Source: CAVPTL01 sp963727235
GTDB taxonomy: Bacteria; Actinomycetota; Thermoleophilia; Gaiellales; JAICJC01
Length of the DNA: 64,000 bases
Assembly (NCBI GenBank): GCA_963727235.1
Contig: CAVSFZ010000010.1
Location: forward strand, 124,001 to 188,000
Direction of reading: 5' to 3'
The notes beneath the pieces are model-generated. The model searched no databases. It saw only the letters and a list, made by a program, of their open reading frames with translations, and was not told where the DNA came from. Positions 41,748 through 49,921 of the stretch are shown in pieces; within the stretch, counting starts at the first letter, position 1; the number at the start of each line of letters is the position of its first letter. The position numbers and the translations under genes were made by a program.

Positions 41748-43127
41748 TTGGCTGTTGCATCCACAATGGAAAGCTTGGTCGCCGGCCTCGAGGCCGACGT
41801 TCGCCGGCGAACCCCCGGAAGCGTTGCCCTCAGTCAGCGCGGGACGGTTGTGATGCCGGGAGGCGCGAGCGGCGACGGCAAGACCTGGTGGCCGCTGTTC
41901 TTCGCCGGCGCCCACGGGAGCCACGTCGTCGACGTCGACGGGAACGACTACATCGATCTGGTGCTCGGGATCGGCCCCAACATGCTCGGGCACACCGACT
42001 CCGCCGTGGTCGACGCCGTCCACGAGTGTTTCTCGTCGGTCGGTGGTGCGGTGGCCGCAGGAACCGCCCTGGAGGTGGAGTTGGCCGAACGGATCGCGCG
42101 CGTCATCCCGGTGATGGAGCAGATGCGATTCGTCTCCACCGGAACCGAAGCGACCCTTATGGCGATCCGTGCCGCTCGTGCATACACCGGCAAGCCGCGC
42201 ATCGCCAAGTTCGAGGGCCATTATCACGGGCAGCACGATGAGGTGCTGGTGAGCGCGTTCGGCGGAGTCGCGGGAGAGCCGCGCGCTCCTGTGGCGGTCT
42301 CGGATTGCGTCGGTCTCAACGACTCGGTCGAGCGCAACGCGATCATTCTCCCCTGGAACGACATCGAGGTGGTCGAGCAGATCCTGACCGATCGCGTGGA
42401 TGACATCGCCGCGTTGATCTGCGAGCCCGTGCCGTGCGTCCCTCAGGGCGGTGAGCCGCCGGAGGAGGGGTTCCTGGAGGCGGTGCGGGAACTGACCGAG
42501 CGGCTCGGCATCCTGCTGATCTTTGACGAGGTCGTCACCGGGCTGCGCATGCGTGAGGGCAGTGCCGCGGCCCACTTCGGTGTCGCACCCGACCTGATGA
42601 CGCTCGGCAAAGTCGCTGGTGGCGGTCTCCCGGTGGGGGTGTTCGGAGGCAGGGCGGATGTGATGTGCACCGTGCTCGGCCCGGACGCGGATCCCGATCG
42701 CAAGATGTTCCAGTCGGGCACATTCTCCGGCTCGCCGGTGGTGATGGCTGCGGGGATCGCCCTGATCGACCGGCTGGCTGACGGCGCTGCACATCAGCGG
42801 GCCGACGCCACCGCGGAGCGGCTTCGCGATGGACTGCGGGTGGCTGCGGCGGCGGTCGACCTGCCGGTGCAGGTGACCGGCATCTCGTCGTGGTTCGGCG
42901 TGTACTTCACCGACCGCCAGATACGTGGCCGGCGCGACATCCTCTCCAACGACCCCCTGCAGGCTCGCGCCTTCTCGATCGGCTTGCTCGGCAGGGGTGT
43001 GTTCTACAAGCCCGCCCATCCCGGATTTACCTCGGCAAGCCACACCGACGCCGACATCCAGCACGTGCTCGACCACAGCGCCGAGCTGTTCTCGCTGATT
43101 GCTGAGCACGCTCAGGCGGCTGCGTGA
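41748..43127 (+). CDS. Class III aminotransferase (glutamate-1-semialdehyde-aminomutase-like)
   Basis: A 459-residue PLP enzyme with STGTEATL (130-137), HYHGQHDE (158-165), D260/E261 (FDEVVTGLR) and Schiff-base K288 (TLGKVAGGG). It differs from the paralogous enzyme at 19285 but belongs to the same family. The TTG start follows GGACGGAG at good spacing; ATG 41766 lacks a site. It overlaps the aldehyde dehydrogenase by four bases and sits across from the FCD regulator, forming a self-contained module. Confidence 0.9.
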   Translation: MAVASTMESLVAGLEADVRRRTPGSVALSQRGTVVMPGGASGDGKTWWPLFFAGAHGSHVVDVDGNDYIDLVLGIGPNMLGHTDSAVVDAVHECFSSVGGAVAAGTALEVELAERIARVIPVMEQMRFVSTGTEATLMAIRAARAYTGKPRIAKFEGHYHGQHDEVLVSAFGGVAGEPRAPVAVSDCVGLNDSVERNAIILPWNDIEVVEQILTDRVDDIAALICEPVPCVPQGGEPPEEGFLEAVRELTERLGILLIFDEVVTGLRMREGSAAAHFGVAPDLMTLGKVAGGGLPVGVFGGRADVMCTVLGPDADPDRKMFQSGTFSGSPVVMAAGIALIDRLADGAAHQRADATAERLRDGLRVAAAAVDLPVQVTGISSWFGVYFTDRQIRGRRDILSNDPLQARAFSIGLLGRGVFYKPAHPGFTSASHTDADIQHVLDHSAELFSLIAEHAQAAA

Positions 43128-44617
43128 GCGCCACCGATTGGGCGGTCTACGACGCCTACGTGGACGGGGTGTCGCGTAAGCCGGCTGGGGGGCTTTACCT
43201 CGAGTCCGTGAATCCCGCGATCGGAGAGCCGTGGGCGGCGGTGGCCGACTGCGACGCGGACGATGTGGACGCGGCCGTCGCCGCCGCTCACCGGGCATTT
43301 CACACCGATCCGTGGCGAGGATTCAGCGCGACCAAGCGAGGTCAGCTTCTGCACCGGCTGGCCGACCTGATCGGCGAGTCGGCGCAGGAGATCGCCGCCG
43401 TCGAGACCCGCGACAACGGCAAGTTGCTGCGCGAGATGACCGGTCAGCTGACCTCGATCCCCGACTGGCTGCGCTACTACGCGGGTCTTGCCGACAAGAT
43501 CGAGGGCCGGGTGATCCCGATGACCGACCCCCGGGTGCTGAACTACACCGTGCGCGAGCCGCTCGGGGTTGTGGCGGTGATCGTTCCGTGGAACTCGCCG
43601 GTGTTCACCGCCCTGATGGCGGTCGGGCCGGCGATCGCGGCGGGGAACACCGTAGTCATCAAGCCCTCCGAGATGACCTCCGCGTCGATACTCGAGGTGA
43701 TGCCGCTGGTCGAGCAGGCGGGGTTCCCGAAGGGTGCGATCAACGTCGTCACCGGCGGCCCCGACACCGGGCGGCTGCTGGTGGAACATCCGCAGGTGGC
43801 CCAGGTGACGTTCACCGGAGGCACTGACACCGGCTCCAAGGTCGCCGCGGCCGCCGGCAAGCGGTTCTCACGGTGCGTGCTCGAGCTGGGCGGAAAGAGC
43901 CCGAATATCGTGTGCGCCGACGCCAACCTCGAGGCCGCCCAGGCAGGTGTGTTGGCCGGCATCTTCTCGGCCTCGGGGCAGATGTGCACAGCCGGTTCTC
44001 GGGTGTTCCTGGAGAACTCGATCGCCGACGACTTCCTGGCCGGCCTGGTCGGCCGGGCGGAGAGGATCCGGCTGGGCGATCCGATGGCAGTCGAGACCGA
44101 GATGGGGCCGATCGCGTCGGCCTCGCACCGAGACAAGATCGAACGGATGGTGGCGGGTGCGATCGAGAACGGCGCGCTCTTGCTGTGCGGCGGGGCGCGG
44201 CCGACGCTGGCAGAACTGCAGGCGGGATCCTACTACCAGCCCACGATCCTCACGGACGTCGCCAACGGCGACCCGATCTGCCAGGAGGAAGTGTTCGGCC
44301 CGGTGCTGACCGTCCAGAGATTCGAGGACGATGACGAGGTGGTCGCGCGGGCGAACGACATCCGCTACGGGCTTGCAGCCGGGGTCTGGACGCGCGATCT
44401 CAATCGTGCTCACACCATGGCGGGGCGCCTCGATGCGGGCATCGTCTGGATCAACACCTACCGCGCGGAGGCGTTCAGCTCCCCGTTTGGGGGTCGCAAG
44501 CACAGCGGGTTCGGCAGCCAGAACGGGATCGCCTCGATCGAGGGATACCTCCAGACCAAGAGCGTCTGGTGCGATCTCAGCGACGAGGTACAGGACCCGT
44601 TCGTCCTGAAGCTCTAG
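43124..44617 (+). CDS. NAD(P)-dependent aldehyde dehydrogenase
   Basis: A 497-residue aldehyde dehydrogenase: PWNSP (155-159), IKPSEMTSASI (179-189), general base E254 (LELGGKSP) and nucleophile C288 (SGQMCTAGSR), plus the C-terminal SPFGGRKHSGFGSQNG block. GTG 43124 overlaps the aminotransferase stop. It would oxidise the aldehyde product of the transaminase. The palindrome copy at 44619 begins two bases after the stop. Confidence 0.93.
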   Translation: MSATDWAVYDAYVDGVSRKPAGGLYLESVNPAIGEPWAAVADCDADDVDAAVAAAHRAFHTDPWRGFSATKRGQLLHRLADLIGESAQEIAAVETRDNGKLLREMTGQLTSIPDWLRYYAGLADKIEGRVIPMTDPRVLNYTVREPLGVVAVIVPWNSPVFTALMAVGPAIAAGNTVVIKPSEMTSASILEVMPLVEQAGFPKGAINVVTGGPDTGRLLVEHPQVAQVTFTGGTDTGSKVAAAAGKRFSRCVLELGGKSPNIVCADANLEAAQAGVLAGIFSASGQMCTAGSRVFLENSIADDFLAGLVGRAERIRLGDPMAVETEMGPIASASHRDKIERMVAGAIENGALLLCGGARPTLAELQAGSYYQPTILTDVANGDPICQEEVFGPVLTVQRFEDDDEVVARANDIRYGLAAGVWTRDLNRAHTMAGRLDAGIVWINTYRAEAFSSPFGGRKHSGFGSQNGIASIEGYLQTKSVWCDLSDEVQDPFVLKL

Positions 44618-44618
44618 C

Positions 44619-44651
44619 GTGAATAAAAGGTGCCAGGCACCTTTTATTCAC
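44619..44651. repeat. Palindromic repeat copy 2
   Basis: GTGAATAAAAGGTGCC, A (44635), then the exact reverse complement: 16-base arms. It follows the aldehyde dehydrogenase stop and precedes the sulfite-oxidase-like gene, both on the + strand, so it may end the first transcript. Confidence 0.85.
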
Positions 44652-44699
44652 CCCGGCGCCAGCGGGTGGTGCTACCGTCGTTCCTGGAATGGGTGACGC

Positions 44700-45779
44700 G
44701 TGAGCGAGCCTCAAGGCCTCTCTCGGGGGTCCTTCGTCGAGCCGGAGATTCAGCAGGCGGCCCGGAATCACGGGATGCCGCTGGAGGCGCTGCGCTACGA
44801 CATCACTCCGCCGGGGCTGCACTACCTGCTGACCCACTTCGACATCCCCGAGGTGGACGTCGACACCTGGACGCTCCAGATCGACGGCCTGGTAGAGAAA
44901 CCTGCCGCTTTCAGCCTGGAGGCACTGCGGGCGCTGGGCTGGGCCGAGACGACGGTGACGATGGAGTGCGCCGGGAACGGACGGGCGCTGGTCGATCGCC
45001 GTCCGTTGAGCCAGCCGTGGCTGCACGAGGCCGTCGGCACCTCTCGCTGGGGAGGGGTGCCGCTGGCGGCGGTGCTCGACCACGGCGGCGTGTCCCCGGC
45101 CGCCACCGAGATCGTGTTCACGGGACTCGACCGTGGGGTGGACGGCGGCATCGAGCAGCACTACCAGCGCAGCCTGCTACTGGAGCTCGCGCGCGCGGGC
45201 GAGGTGCTGGTCGCGCTCGAGATGAACGGCGCGCCGCTGCCTCCTCAGCACGGCGCCCCCGCCCGGCTGATCGTGCCCGGCTGGTACGGCATGACCAACG
45301 TCAAGTGGCTCTCGCGGATCACCGCCGTTGACGAGCCGTTCCGCGGGTATCAGCAGGAGGTCGCCTACCGCATCCGACGTGATGCGGACGAGCCCGGCGA
45401 GCCGATCACGCGCATGTTGCCCCGATCGCTGATGATCCCGCCCGGGCTTCCGGACTTCCCCACTCGTGAGCGCACGGTGTCCGGTCCGTGCGTGCTGCGC
45501 GGGAGAGCATGGTCGGGGTGCGCGCCGATCGCCGCGGTCGACGTCAGCGTCGACGGAGGAGTCACCTGGGAGCCGGCCGAGCTGGACGGAGGATCGGGTG
45601 ACGGCCACAACCGCTGGTGTGGCTGGACGTACGGGTGGGGCTCGCCGTCCCCAGGTCGCCATGAGCTCCAGTCACGGGCCGCCGACGCCGCCGGCAACAT
45701 TCAGCCGGATGAGCCCGCGTGGAACCTGGGCGGCTACGTCAACAACTCGATCCAGCGCGTGGCCGTGACGGTGGGGTGA
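44700..45779 (+). CDS. Sulfite-oxidase-family molybdopterin enzyme
   Basis: A 359-residue protein of the sulfite oxidase/YedY superfamily. The molybdenum-ligating cysteine is C90 in VTMECAGNGR; RWGGVPLAAVL and GAPARLIVPGWYGMTNVKWLSRI are conserved cofactor-site segments; the C-terminal dimerisation domain has GRAWSGCAPIAAVDVSVDGGVTWEPA. No signal peptide or heme domain is present, so it is a cytoplasmic single-cofactor enzyme whose substrate is unknown. Its stop lies within the palindrome at 45775. Confidence 0.9.
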   Translation: MSEPQGLSRGSFVEPEIQQAARNHGMPLEALRYDITPPGLHYLLTHFDIPEVDVDTWTLQIDGLVEKPAAFSLEALRALGWAETTVTMECAGNGRALVDRRPLSQPWLHEAVGTSRWGGVPLAAVLDHGGVSPAATEIVFTGLDRGVDGGIEQHYQRSLLLELARAGEVLVALEMNGAPLPPQHGAPARLIVPGWYGMTNVKWLSRITAVDEPFRGYQQEVAYRIRRDADEPGEPITRMLPRSLMIPPGLPDFPTRERTVSGPCVLRGRAWSGCAPIAAVDVSVDGGVTWEPAELDGGSGDGHNRWCGWTYGWGSPSPGRHELQSRAADAAGNIQPDEPAWNLGGYVNNSIQRVAVTVG

Positions 45780-45809
45780 ATAAAAGGTGCCAGGCACCTT
45801 TTATTCACC
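45775..45809. repeat. Palindromic repeat copy 3
   Basis: 17-base perfect arms around A at 45792. The TGA stop of the preceding gene (45777-45779) is the TGA of the repeat arm. Next gene begins 23 bases later. Confidence 0.85.
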
Positions 45810-45832
45810 GGTTTCCGGTATGACTCCGGGGC

Positions 45833-47377
45833 ATGACTGAGTTCGGTGAGACGATTGCAAAGGCGTACGCCTCGGAAGGGTCGGCCGTCGAGCTGGGCAA
45901 GGGCATGCTGGGCGGCCAGATCGACGCCGACGCGGCTGTGCGGATGCCGCTGGCGATGCTCAACCGCCACGGGCTGATCGCCGGCGCCACCGGTACCGGC
46001 AAGACCGTCACCCTGCAGATGATCTCGGAGCAGCTCTCGAAGGCGGGAGTGCCGGTGTTCGTGGCCGACATGAAGGGCGACCTGTCAGGCCTTTCGGCGG
46101 CGGGGGCCGCCGACGGCCCCGCACCCAAGCGATCCGCCGAGCTGGGAGTCGACTACGCGCCGACCGCCTGCCCGGTCGAGTTCCTGTCGCTGGGCGGAAT
46201 CGGCCCCGGCGTGCCGGTGCGTGCCACCGTATCGGACTTCGGGCCGCAGCTTCTGGCCAAGATCCTGGGTTCCAACGACACCCAGGAGCAGAGCCTCTCG
46301 CTGGTCTTCCGGTATGCCGACGAGAAGGGTCTGCCGCTGCTCGACCTGAGCGATCTGCGCACGCTTCTGGCCTATCTCGAGTCCGATCAGGGCAAGGCCG
46401 AGCTGACCGGCCTGGGCGGCGTCTCCAAGGCCACCGTGGGAGTGCTCCTGCGCGCCCTGGCGATGCTCGAGGACGGCGGCGGCAATGAGCTGTTCGGAGA
46501 GCCCCAGTTCGCCATCACCGATCTGCTGCGAGTGGGGCCGGACGGTCGCGGGATCATCTCCAGCCTCGAGCTGCCGGCTGTGCAGGACAAGCCGCGGCTG
46601 TTCTCGACGGCGCTGATGTGGATGCTCGCCGAGCTGTTCGAAGAGCTCCCCGAGGTGGGCGACCTGGAGAAGCCCAAGCTGGTGTTCTTCTTCGACGAGG
46701 CGCACCTGCTGTTCGACGGCGCCACCAAGGCCTTCCTCGAATCCGTCACCCAGACGGTGCGGATGATCCGGTCAAAGGGCGTGGGCATCTTCTTCGTCAC
46801 GCAGATGCCCAAGGACATCCCGCCCGACGTGCTCGGCCAGCTCGGAAATCGCATCCAGCATGCGCTGCGGGCGTTCACGCCCGAGGACGCCAAAGCGCTG
46901 AAGGCGACCGCCTCGACCTTCCCCACCTCGCCGTACTACAAGGTCGAGGAGCTGCTGACGGGGCTTGGCATCGGCGAGGCGGCGGTCACGATCCTGTCGG
47001 AGTCCGGCGTGCCCACGCCACTCGTCCAGACGCGGCTGCGTGCGCCTCAGTCACGCATGGGCGCGGTTGATGACGTCGATGCCAAGGCCACGGCCTCGCC
47101 GCTGTACGCCACCTACGCTACCCGGGTCGACAACCAGAGCGCCCGCGAGATGCTCGCGGCCCGGCTCGACCCGCCCGCCGCGGCTTCGGCTAAGCAACCC
47201 GGCAAGGCGAAAGCGAAGCCCAAGAAGCCTGCCCAGCAGCACAAGCAGGCGGCTTCTGCGACCGGCGGCCTGGACGCCCTCGGCGGGTTCCTCAACAGCC
47301 GCCAAGGCAAGCAGATCCAGCGCCAGGTTACCCGCGGCGTCTTCGACCTCCTTAAAAAGCAGTTGTGTGCTGAATAA
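45833..47377 (+). CDS. HerA-like/DUF853 ATPase
   Basis: A 514-residue P-loop ATPase of the FtsK-HerA group (YjgR/DUF853). Walker A is GATGTGKT (51-58), Walker B FFFDEAHLLF with D288/E289, and the arginine/sensor region FFVTQMPKDIPPDVLGQLGNRIQHALRAF is strongly conserved. A Lys/Ala/Pro-rich linker follows at about 440-475, then the short conserved GGLDALGGFLNSRQGKQIQRQVTRGVFDLL tail. The role of this family is unproven. The last codons and stop run into the palindrome at 47369. No partner nuclease (NurA) is adjacent. Confidence 0.9.
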   Translation: MTEFGETIAKAYASEGSAVELGKGMLGGQIDADAAVRMPLAMLNRHGLIAGATGTGKTVTLQMISEQLSKAGVPVFVADMKGDLSGLSAAGAADGPAPKRSAELGVDYAPTACPVEFLSLGGIGPGVPVRATVSDFGPQLLAKILGSNDTQEQSLSLVFRYADEKGLPLLDLSDLRTLLAYLESDQGKAELTGLGGVSKATVGVLLRALAMLEDGGGNELFGEPQFAITDLLRVGPDGRGIISSLELPAVQDKPRLFSTALMWMLAELFEELPEVGDLEKPKLVFFFDEAHLLFDGATKAFLESVTQTVRMIRSKGVGIFFVTQMPKDIPPDVLGQLGNRIQHALRAFTPEDAKALKATASTFPTSPYYKVEELLTGLGIGEAAVTILSESGVPTPLVQTRLRAPQSRMGAVDDVDAKATASPLYATYATRVDNQSAREMLAARLDPPAAASAKQPGKAKAKPKKPAQQHKQAASATGGLDALGGFLNSRQGKQIQRQVTRGVFDLLKKQLCAE

Positions 47378-47403
47378 AAGGTGCCTGGCACCTTTTATTC
47401 AGC
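47369..47403. repeat. Palindromic repeat copy 4
   Basis: 17-base perfect arms around T at 47386 (other copies have A). It lies between convergent genes and contains the stop codons of both: TAA at 47375-47377 for the ATPase and TGA (minus strand, 47399-47401) for the monooxygenase. Confidence 0.85.
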
Positions 47404-48541
47404 CCAGCGGGCCGGTGAGGGTGAGCTGCTCGACGGTTTCGACGAAGTCGCGGCCGCCCTCTCGAAGCGCCTGGTAGTACTGCTCGTTCTCGTCGCTTCC
47501 GTCCATCGTCGCCGCTTCACCCTTGGCTCGAGCGCCCTCGACGATCGCGTGTACGCGGGCCATCCGCTCGGCCTCGTAGCCATGCAGCGCCTGCTTCACG
47601 TCATCGCCGGCCTGATCGAGATAGCGGGTCAGCACGACCGCGTCCTCGACCGCCTGAGCGGCACCCTGTCCGAGGAATGGCGTGGTCGCGTGGGCAGCGT
47701 CGCCCAGTAGCGCCACCCGGCCGCGCACGAACGACCGGATGGGGTCGAGGTCACACAGGTTGAGGTGATTGGCCGACGCCGGGTCGATCGATGCGATCAG
47801 CCGCTGCACCGGATCGCACCAGCCGTCGAACAGCTGCTCCAGCTGCGCCCGCATCCCCAGCTGCTCCAGCTCCGGGGTGGTCTGGAAGTCGAAGAAGAAG
47901 TAGAACCGGTCGCCGGCCACCGGCATGGTGGCCGCCCGTCGTCCGTTGCCGACGAAGAACGCAAACGTGTCTGGGTCAGCCAGGCTCACGTCGGTGAGGC
48001 CCTCCCAATCCCATGAGAGGCTCCGGATCTTGGCCTCGGCGACCACGTGGGCGCGCACCGCGGAGCGCAGGCCGTCCGCGGCGATAACGAGATCGGCGGT
48101 CGCCCGCCGCCCGTCAGCGAACACGACGGTGGCCGAATCGTCTGACTGCTCGACGGCCACGCACTCGGCGCCGAGGTGAACCCGATCCGGGCCGTAGGCC
48201 CCCAGCAGCGCCATCTGCAGGTCGGCGCGGGCAACCGGATAGGGACGCTGACCGGTGGTGGCCACCAGCGGCCCCATGGGGATGTCGGACAGGAGTTCGC
48301 CGTCGCGGGTGTAGAACCGCACCGCTCGCATCGGCGGGCTGATCGTCTCCAGCCGCTGCTCCAGCCCGAGTGAGTTCATCGCCTTCGCACCGTTACACCA
48401 CATGCACAGCCCCGCGCCGACCGGGTGAATCTCAGGAGCCCGCTCATAGACCTCGACGGTGTGTCCCGCCTGCTCGAGCGCCAGTCCGGCACTGAGACCG
48501 CCGATACCGGCCCCGACGATGGCGATTCGAAGGTGGCTCAT
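47399..48541 (-). CDS. hpxO: FAD-dependent monooxygenase, HpxO-like urate hydroxylase
   Basis: A 380-residue group A flavin hydroxylase. FAD motif GAGIGG is at 10-15, the DG motif is VIAADGLRSAVR, and GRVALLGDAAHATTPFLGQGAAQAVEDAVVL holds the GD motif. Long segments recall HpxO urate hydroxylase as I remember it: MPVAGDRFYFFFDF, GWCDPVQRLIASIDPASANHL and the terminal TGPLG. It would convert urate to 5-hydroxyisourate with NADH and O2. The PuuE-like gene nearby fits. Other aromatic hydroxylases are possible. Start ATG 48541. Confidence 0.75.
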   Translation of the reverse strand: MSHLRIAIVGAGIGGLSAGLALEQAGHTVEVYERAPEIHPVGAGLCMWCNGAKAMNSLGLEQRLETISPPMRAVRFYTRDGELLSDIPMGPLVATTGQRPYPVARADLQMALLGAYGPDRVHLGAECVAVEQSDDSATVVFADGRRATADLVIAADGLRSAVRAHVVAEAKIRSLSWDWEGLTDVSLADPDTFAFFVGNGRRAATMPVAGDRFYFFFDFQTTPELEQLGMRAQLEQLFDGWCDPVQRLIASIDPASANHLNLCDLDPIRSFVRGRVALLGDAAHATTPFLGQGAAQAVEDAVVLTRYLDQAGDDVKQALHGYEAERMARVHAIVEGARAKGEAATMDGSDENEQYYQALREGGRDFVETVEQLTLTGPLG

Positions 48542-48574
48542 CCTGGCGCCATCCAACCACATGTAGGACAACTA

Positions 48575-48588
48575 GTCAACCACTTGAC
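48575..48588. promoter_or_regulatory. Inverted repeat in the hpxO-like divergent promoter
   Basis: GTCAA-CCAC-TTGAC, perfect five-base arms. The right arm is also the -35 of the rightward promoter, so a bound protein would block it. The regulator is unknown. Confidence 0.35.
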
Positions 48589-48613
48589 GGGCGCCTGCCC
48601 CAGGCTCTAGTGT
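48584..48613 (+). promoter_or_regulatory. Promoter for the SnoaL-PuuE-Ade operon
   Basis: TTGACG (48584-48589), 18-base spacer, TAGTGT (48608-48613). The GTG at 48621 is seven bases downstream of the -10, predicting a leaderless transcript. Confidence 0.45.
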
Positions 48614-48620
48614 GGGTGTC

Positions 48621-49022
48621 GTGGCGAGTGGCGCAACACCCGCGCAATCCGTCGATGTCGTGCGAGCGGCCTACGATGCGTCGGGCCGCGGGGACGGTGC
48701 AGCCTTCCTAGCGTTGTTTGCCGGCGGCGCGGTCGTCCAGCAGGGCGCCGGGGTTCCCTGGGTCACGGTTCCCGATGGCGAACCGGTGGAAGAGTTCGCC
48801 GCTCGCGCCGGCTCGTACATCCGCTCGCAGCAGACGATCGACGAGATGTTCACCTCGGGCGAGGACGTGATCGTGATCGGGCGATCCCGCGGCGAGGCGC
48901 TGCTGACCGGCAAGCTGTTCGACGTGCGGATCGTGCATCGGTGGACGGTGCGGGACGGGCTGATCCACCGCTGGCAGCTAATGGTGGAGCAGACCCCGCT
49001 GCTCGAGGCCCTCTCCCCGTGA
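48621..49022 (+). CDS. SnoaL/NTF2-like fold protein
   Basis: A 133-residue protein with the NTF2-like cone fold: N-terminal helix SVDVVRAAYDASGRGDGAAFLALFAGGAVVQQ, middle YIRSQQTIDEMFTSGEDVIVIGRSRGEA and C-terminal strands VRIVHRWTVRDGLIHRWQLMVEQTPLLEAL. Members are isomerases, hydrolases or binding proteins for small polar compounds. The start is chosen from the promoter spacing (leaderless GTG). It overlaps the PuuE-like gene by four bases, so it probably acts on the same pathway. Confidence 0.8.
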   Translation: MASGATPAQSVDVVRAAYDASGRGDGAAFLALFAGGAVVQQGAGVPWVTVPDGEPVEEFAARAGSYIRSQQTIDEMFTSGEDVIVIGRSRGEALLTGKLFDVRIVHRWTVRDGLIHRWQLMVEQTPLLEALSP

Positions 49023-49921
49023 ACGGTCCCGACCGCGATTTCGTCGGCTACGGCCGGCGCGGTATCACGGTCAGGTGGCCGGATGAGGCCCGCGTCGCCG
49101 TCAACCTCTGCATCAACTACGAAGAGGGCTCCGAGCACTCGTACTGGGCAGGCGACGGCCGCAACGAAGGGCCACAGGAGCTGGGCTACCGGCCACCGCA
49201 GATCCGCGACCTTGCCAACGAGTCGATGTTCGAATACGGCAGCAGGGCCGGGATCTGGCGCCTGCAGGCGATGTTCGACGAGCTCGGCATCGGGGTCACC
49301 TTCTTCGGCTGCGCCCGAGCGTTCGAGCTCAACACCGAGGTCGGTTCGTACATCCGCGAGGCCGGTCACGACGTCTGCTGCCACGGCCTGCGGTGGGAGG
49401 ACGTGTCGCAGCTCGACCGCGACACCGAGCGCGCGCACCTGCACGAGGCGGTGGCCTCGATCACCGCGACCTGCGGCGCGCGGCCGGTGGGCTGGTACGC
49501 CAAGGCCCCACCGTCGCTCAGCACCCGCGAATTGCTGATCGAGGAGGGCGGGTTCCTGTACGACTCAGACTCGTTTGCCGACGATCTGCCGTACTTCGTG
49601 GAGGTGGCCGGGCAGCGTCACCTGGTGATCCCGTACACGTTTGTGACCAACGACTCCCGCTACCTGCCCGGGCAGGGATTCGGCAGCCCCACGGATTTCC
49701 TGGACAACTGCCGACGCGCGTTCGACGTGTTGTGGCGCGAAGGCGCCGAGCGGCCCAAACTGCTCACCATCGGCCTGCATCCACGCTGGATCGGCCAGCC
49801 GGCACGAGCGTCGGCGCTGCGAGAGTTCCTCGAGCACGTGCTCACGCACGAGCGGGTCTGGTTTGCGCGCCGTGAGGAGGTGGCGCGATGGTGGATCGCC
49901 CATCATGACTCGTTCAGCTGA
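49019..49921 (+). CDS. puuE: PuuE-type polysaccharide-deacetylase-fold allantoinase-like hydrolase
   Basis: A 300-residue NodB-fold enzyme close to the PuuE group: DFVGYGRRGITVRWPDEARVAVNLCINYEEGSE (6-38), YGSRAGIWRL, GHDVCCHGLRWED, and RPVGWYAKAPPSLSTRELLIEEGGFLYDSDSFADDLPY. PuuE proteins replace the amidohydrolase allantoinase in some bacteria and open the hydantoin ring of allantoin without a metal. The hydantoin-like substrate range matches the hydantoinase further right. It overlaps both neighbours, so it is in the operon from 48621. Confidence 0.8.
   Translation: MNGPDRDFVGYGRRGITVRWPDEARVAVNLCINYEEGSEHSYWAGDGRNEGPQELGYRPPQIRDLANESMFEYGSRAGIWRLQAMFDELGIGVTFFGCARAFELNTEVGSYIREAGHDVCCHGLRWEDVSQLDRDTERAHLHEAVASITATCGARPVGWYAKAPPSLSTRELLIEEGGFLYDSDSFADDLPYFVEVAGQRHLVIPYTFVTNDSRYLPGQGFGSPTDFLDNCRRAFDVLWREGAERPKLLTIGLHPRWIGQPARASALREFLEHVLTHERVWFARREEVARWWIAHHDSFS

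Noticed and set aside
45833..47377. HerA-like ATPase as part of an anti-phage or DNA-end-processing system
   Set aside because: No NurA, Sir2 or other nuclease partner; neighbours are metabolic. It fits the solitary DUF853/YjgR group.
40756..47710. Several short ORFs starting MPGTFYS or containing NKRCLAPFIH
   Set aside because: These are translations of the palindromic repeat itself and run antisense or out of frame with real genes.
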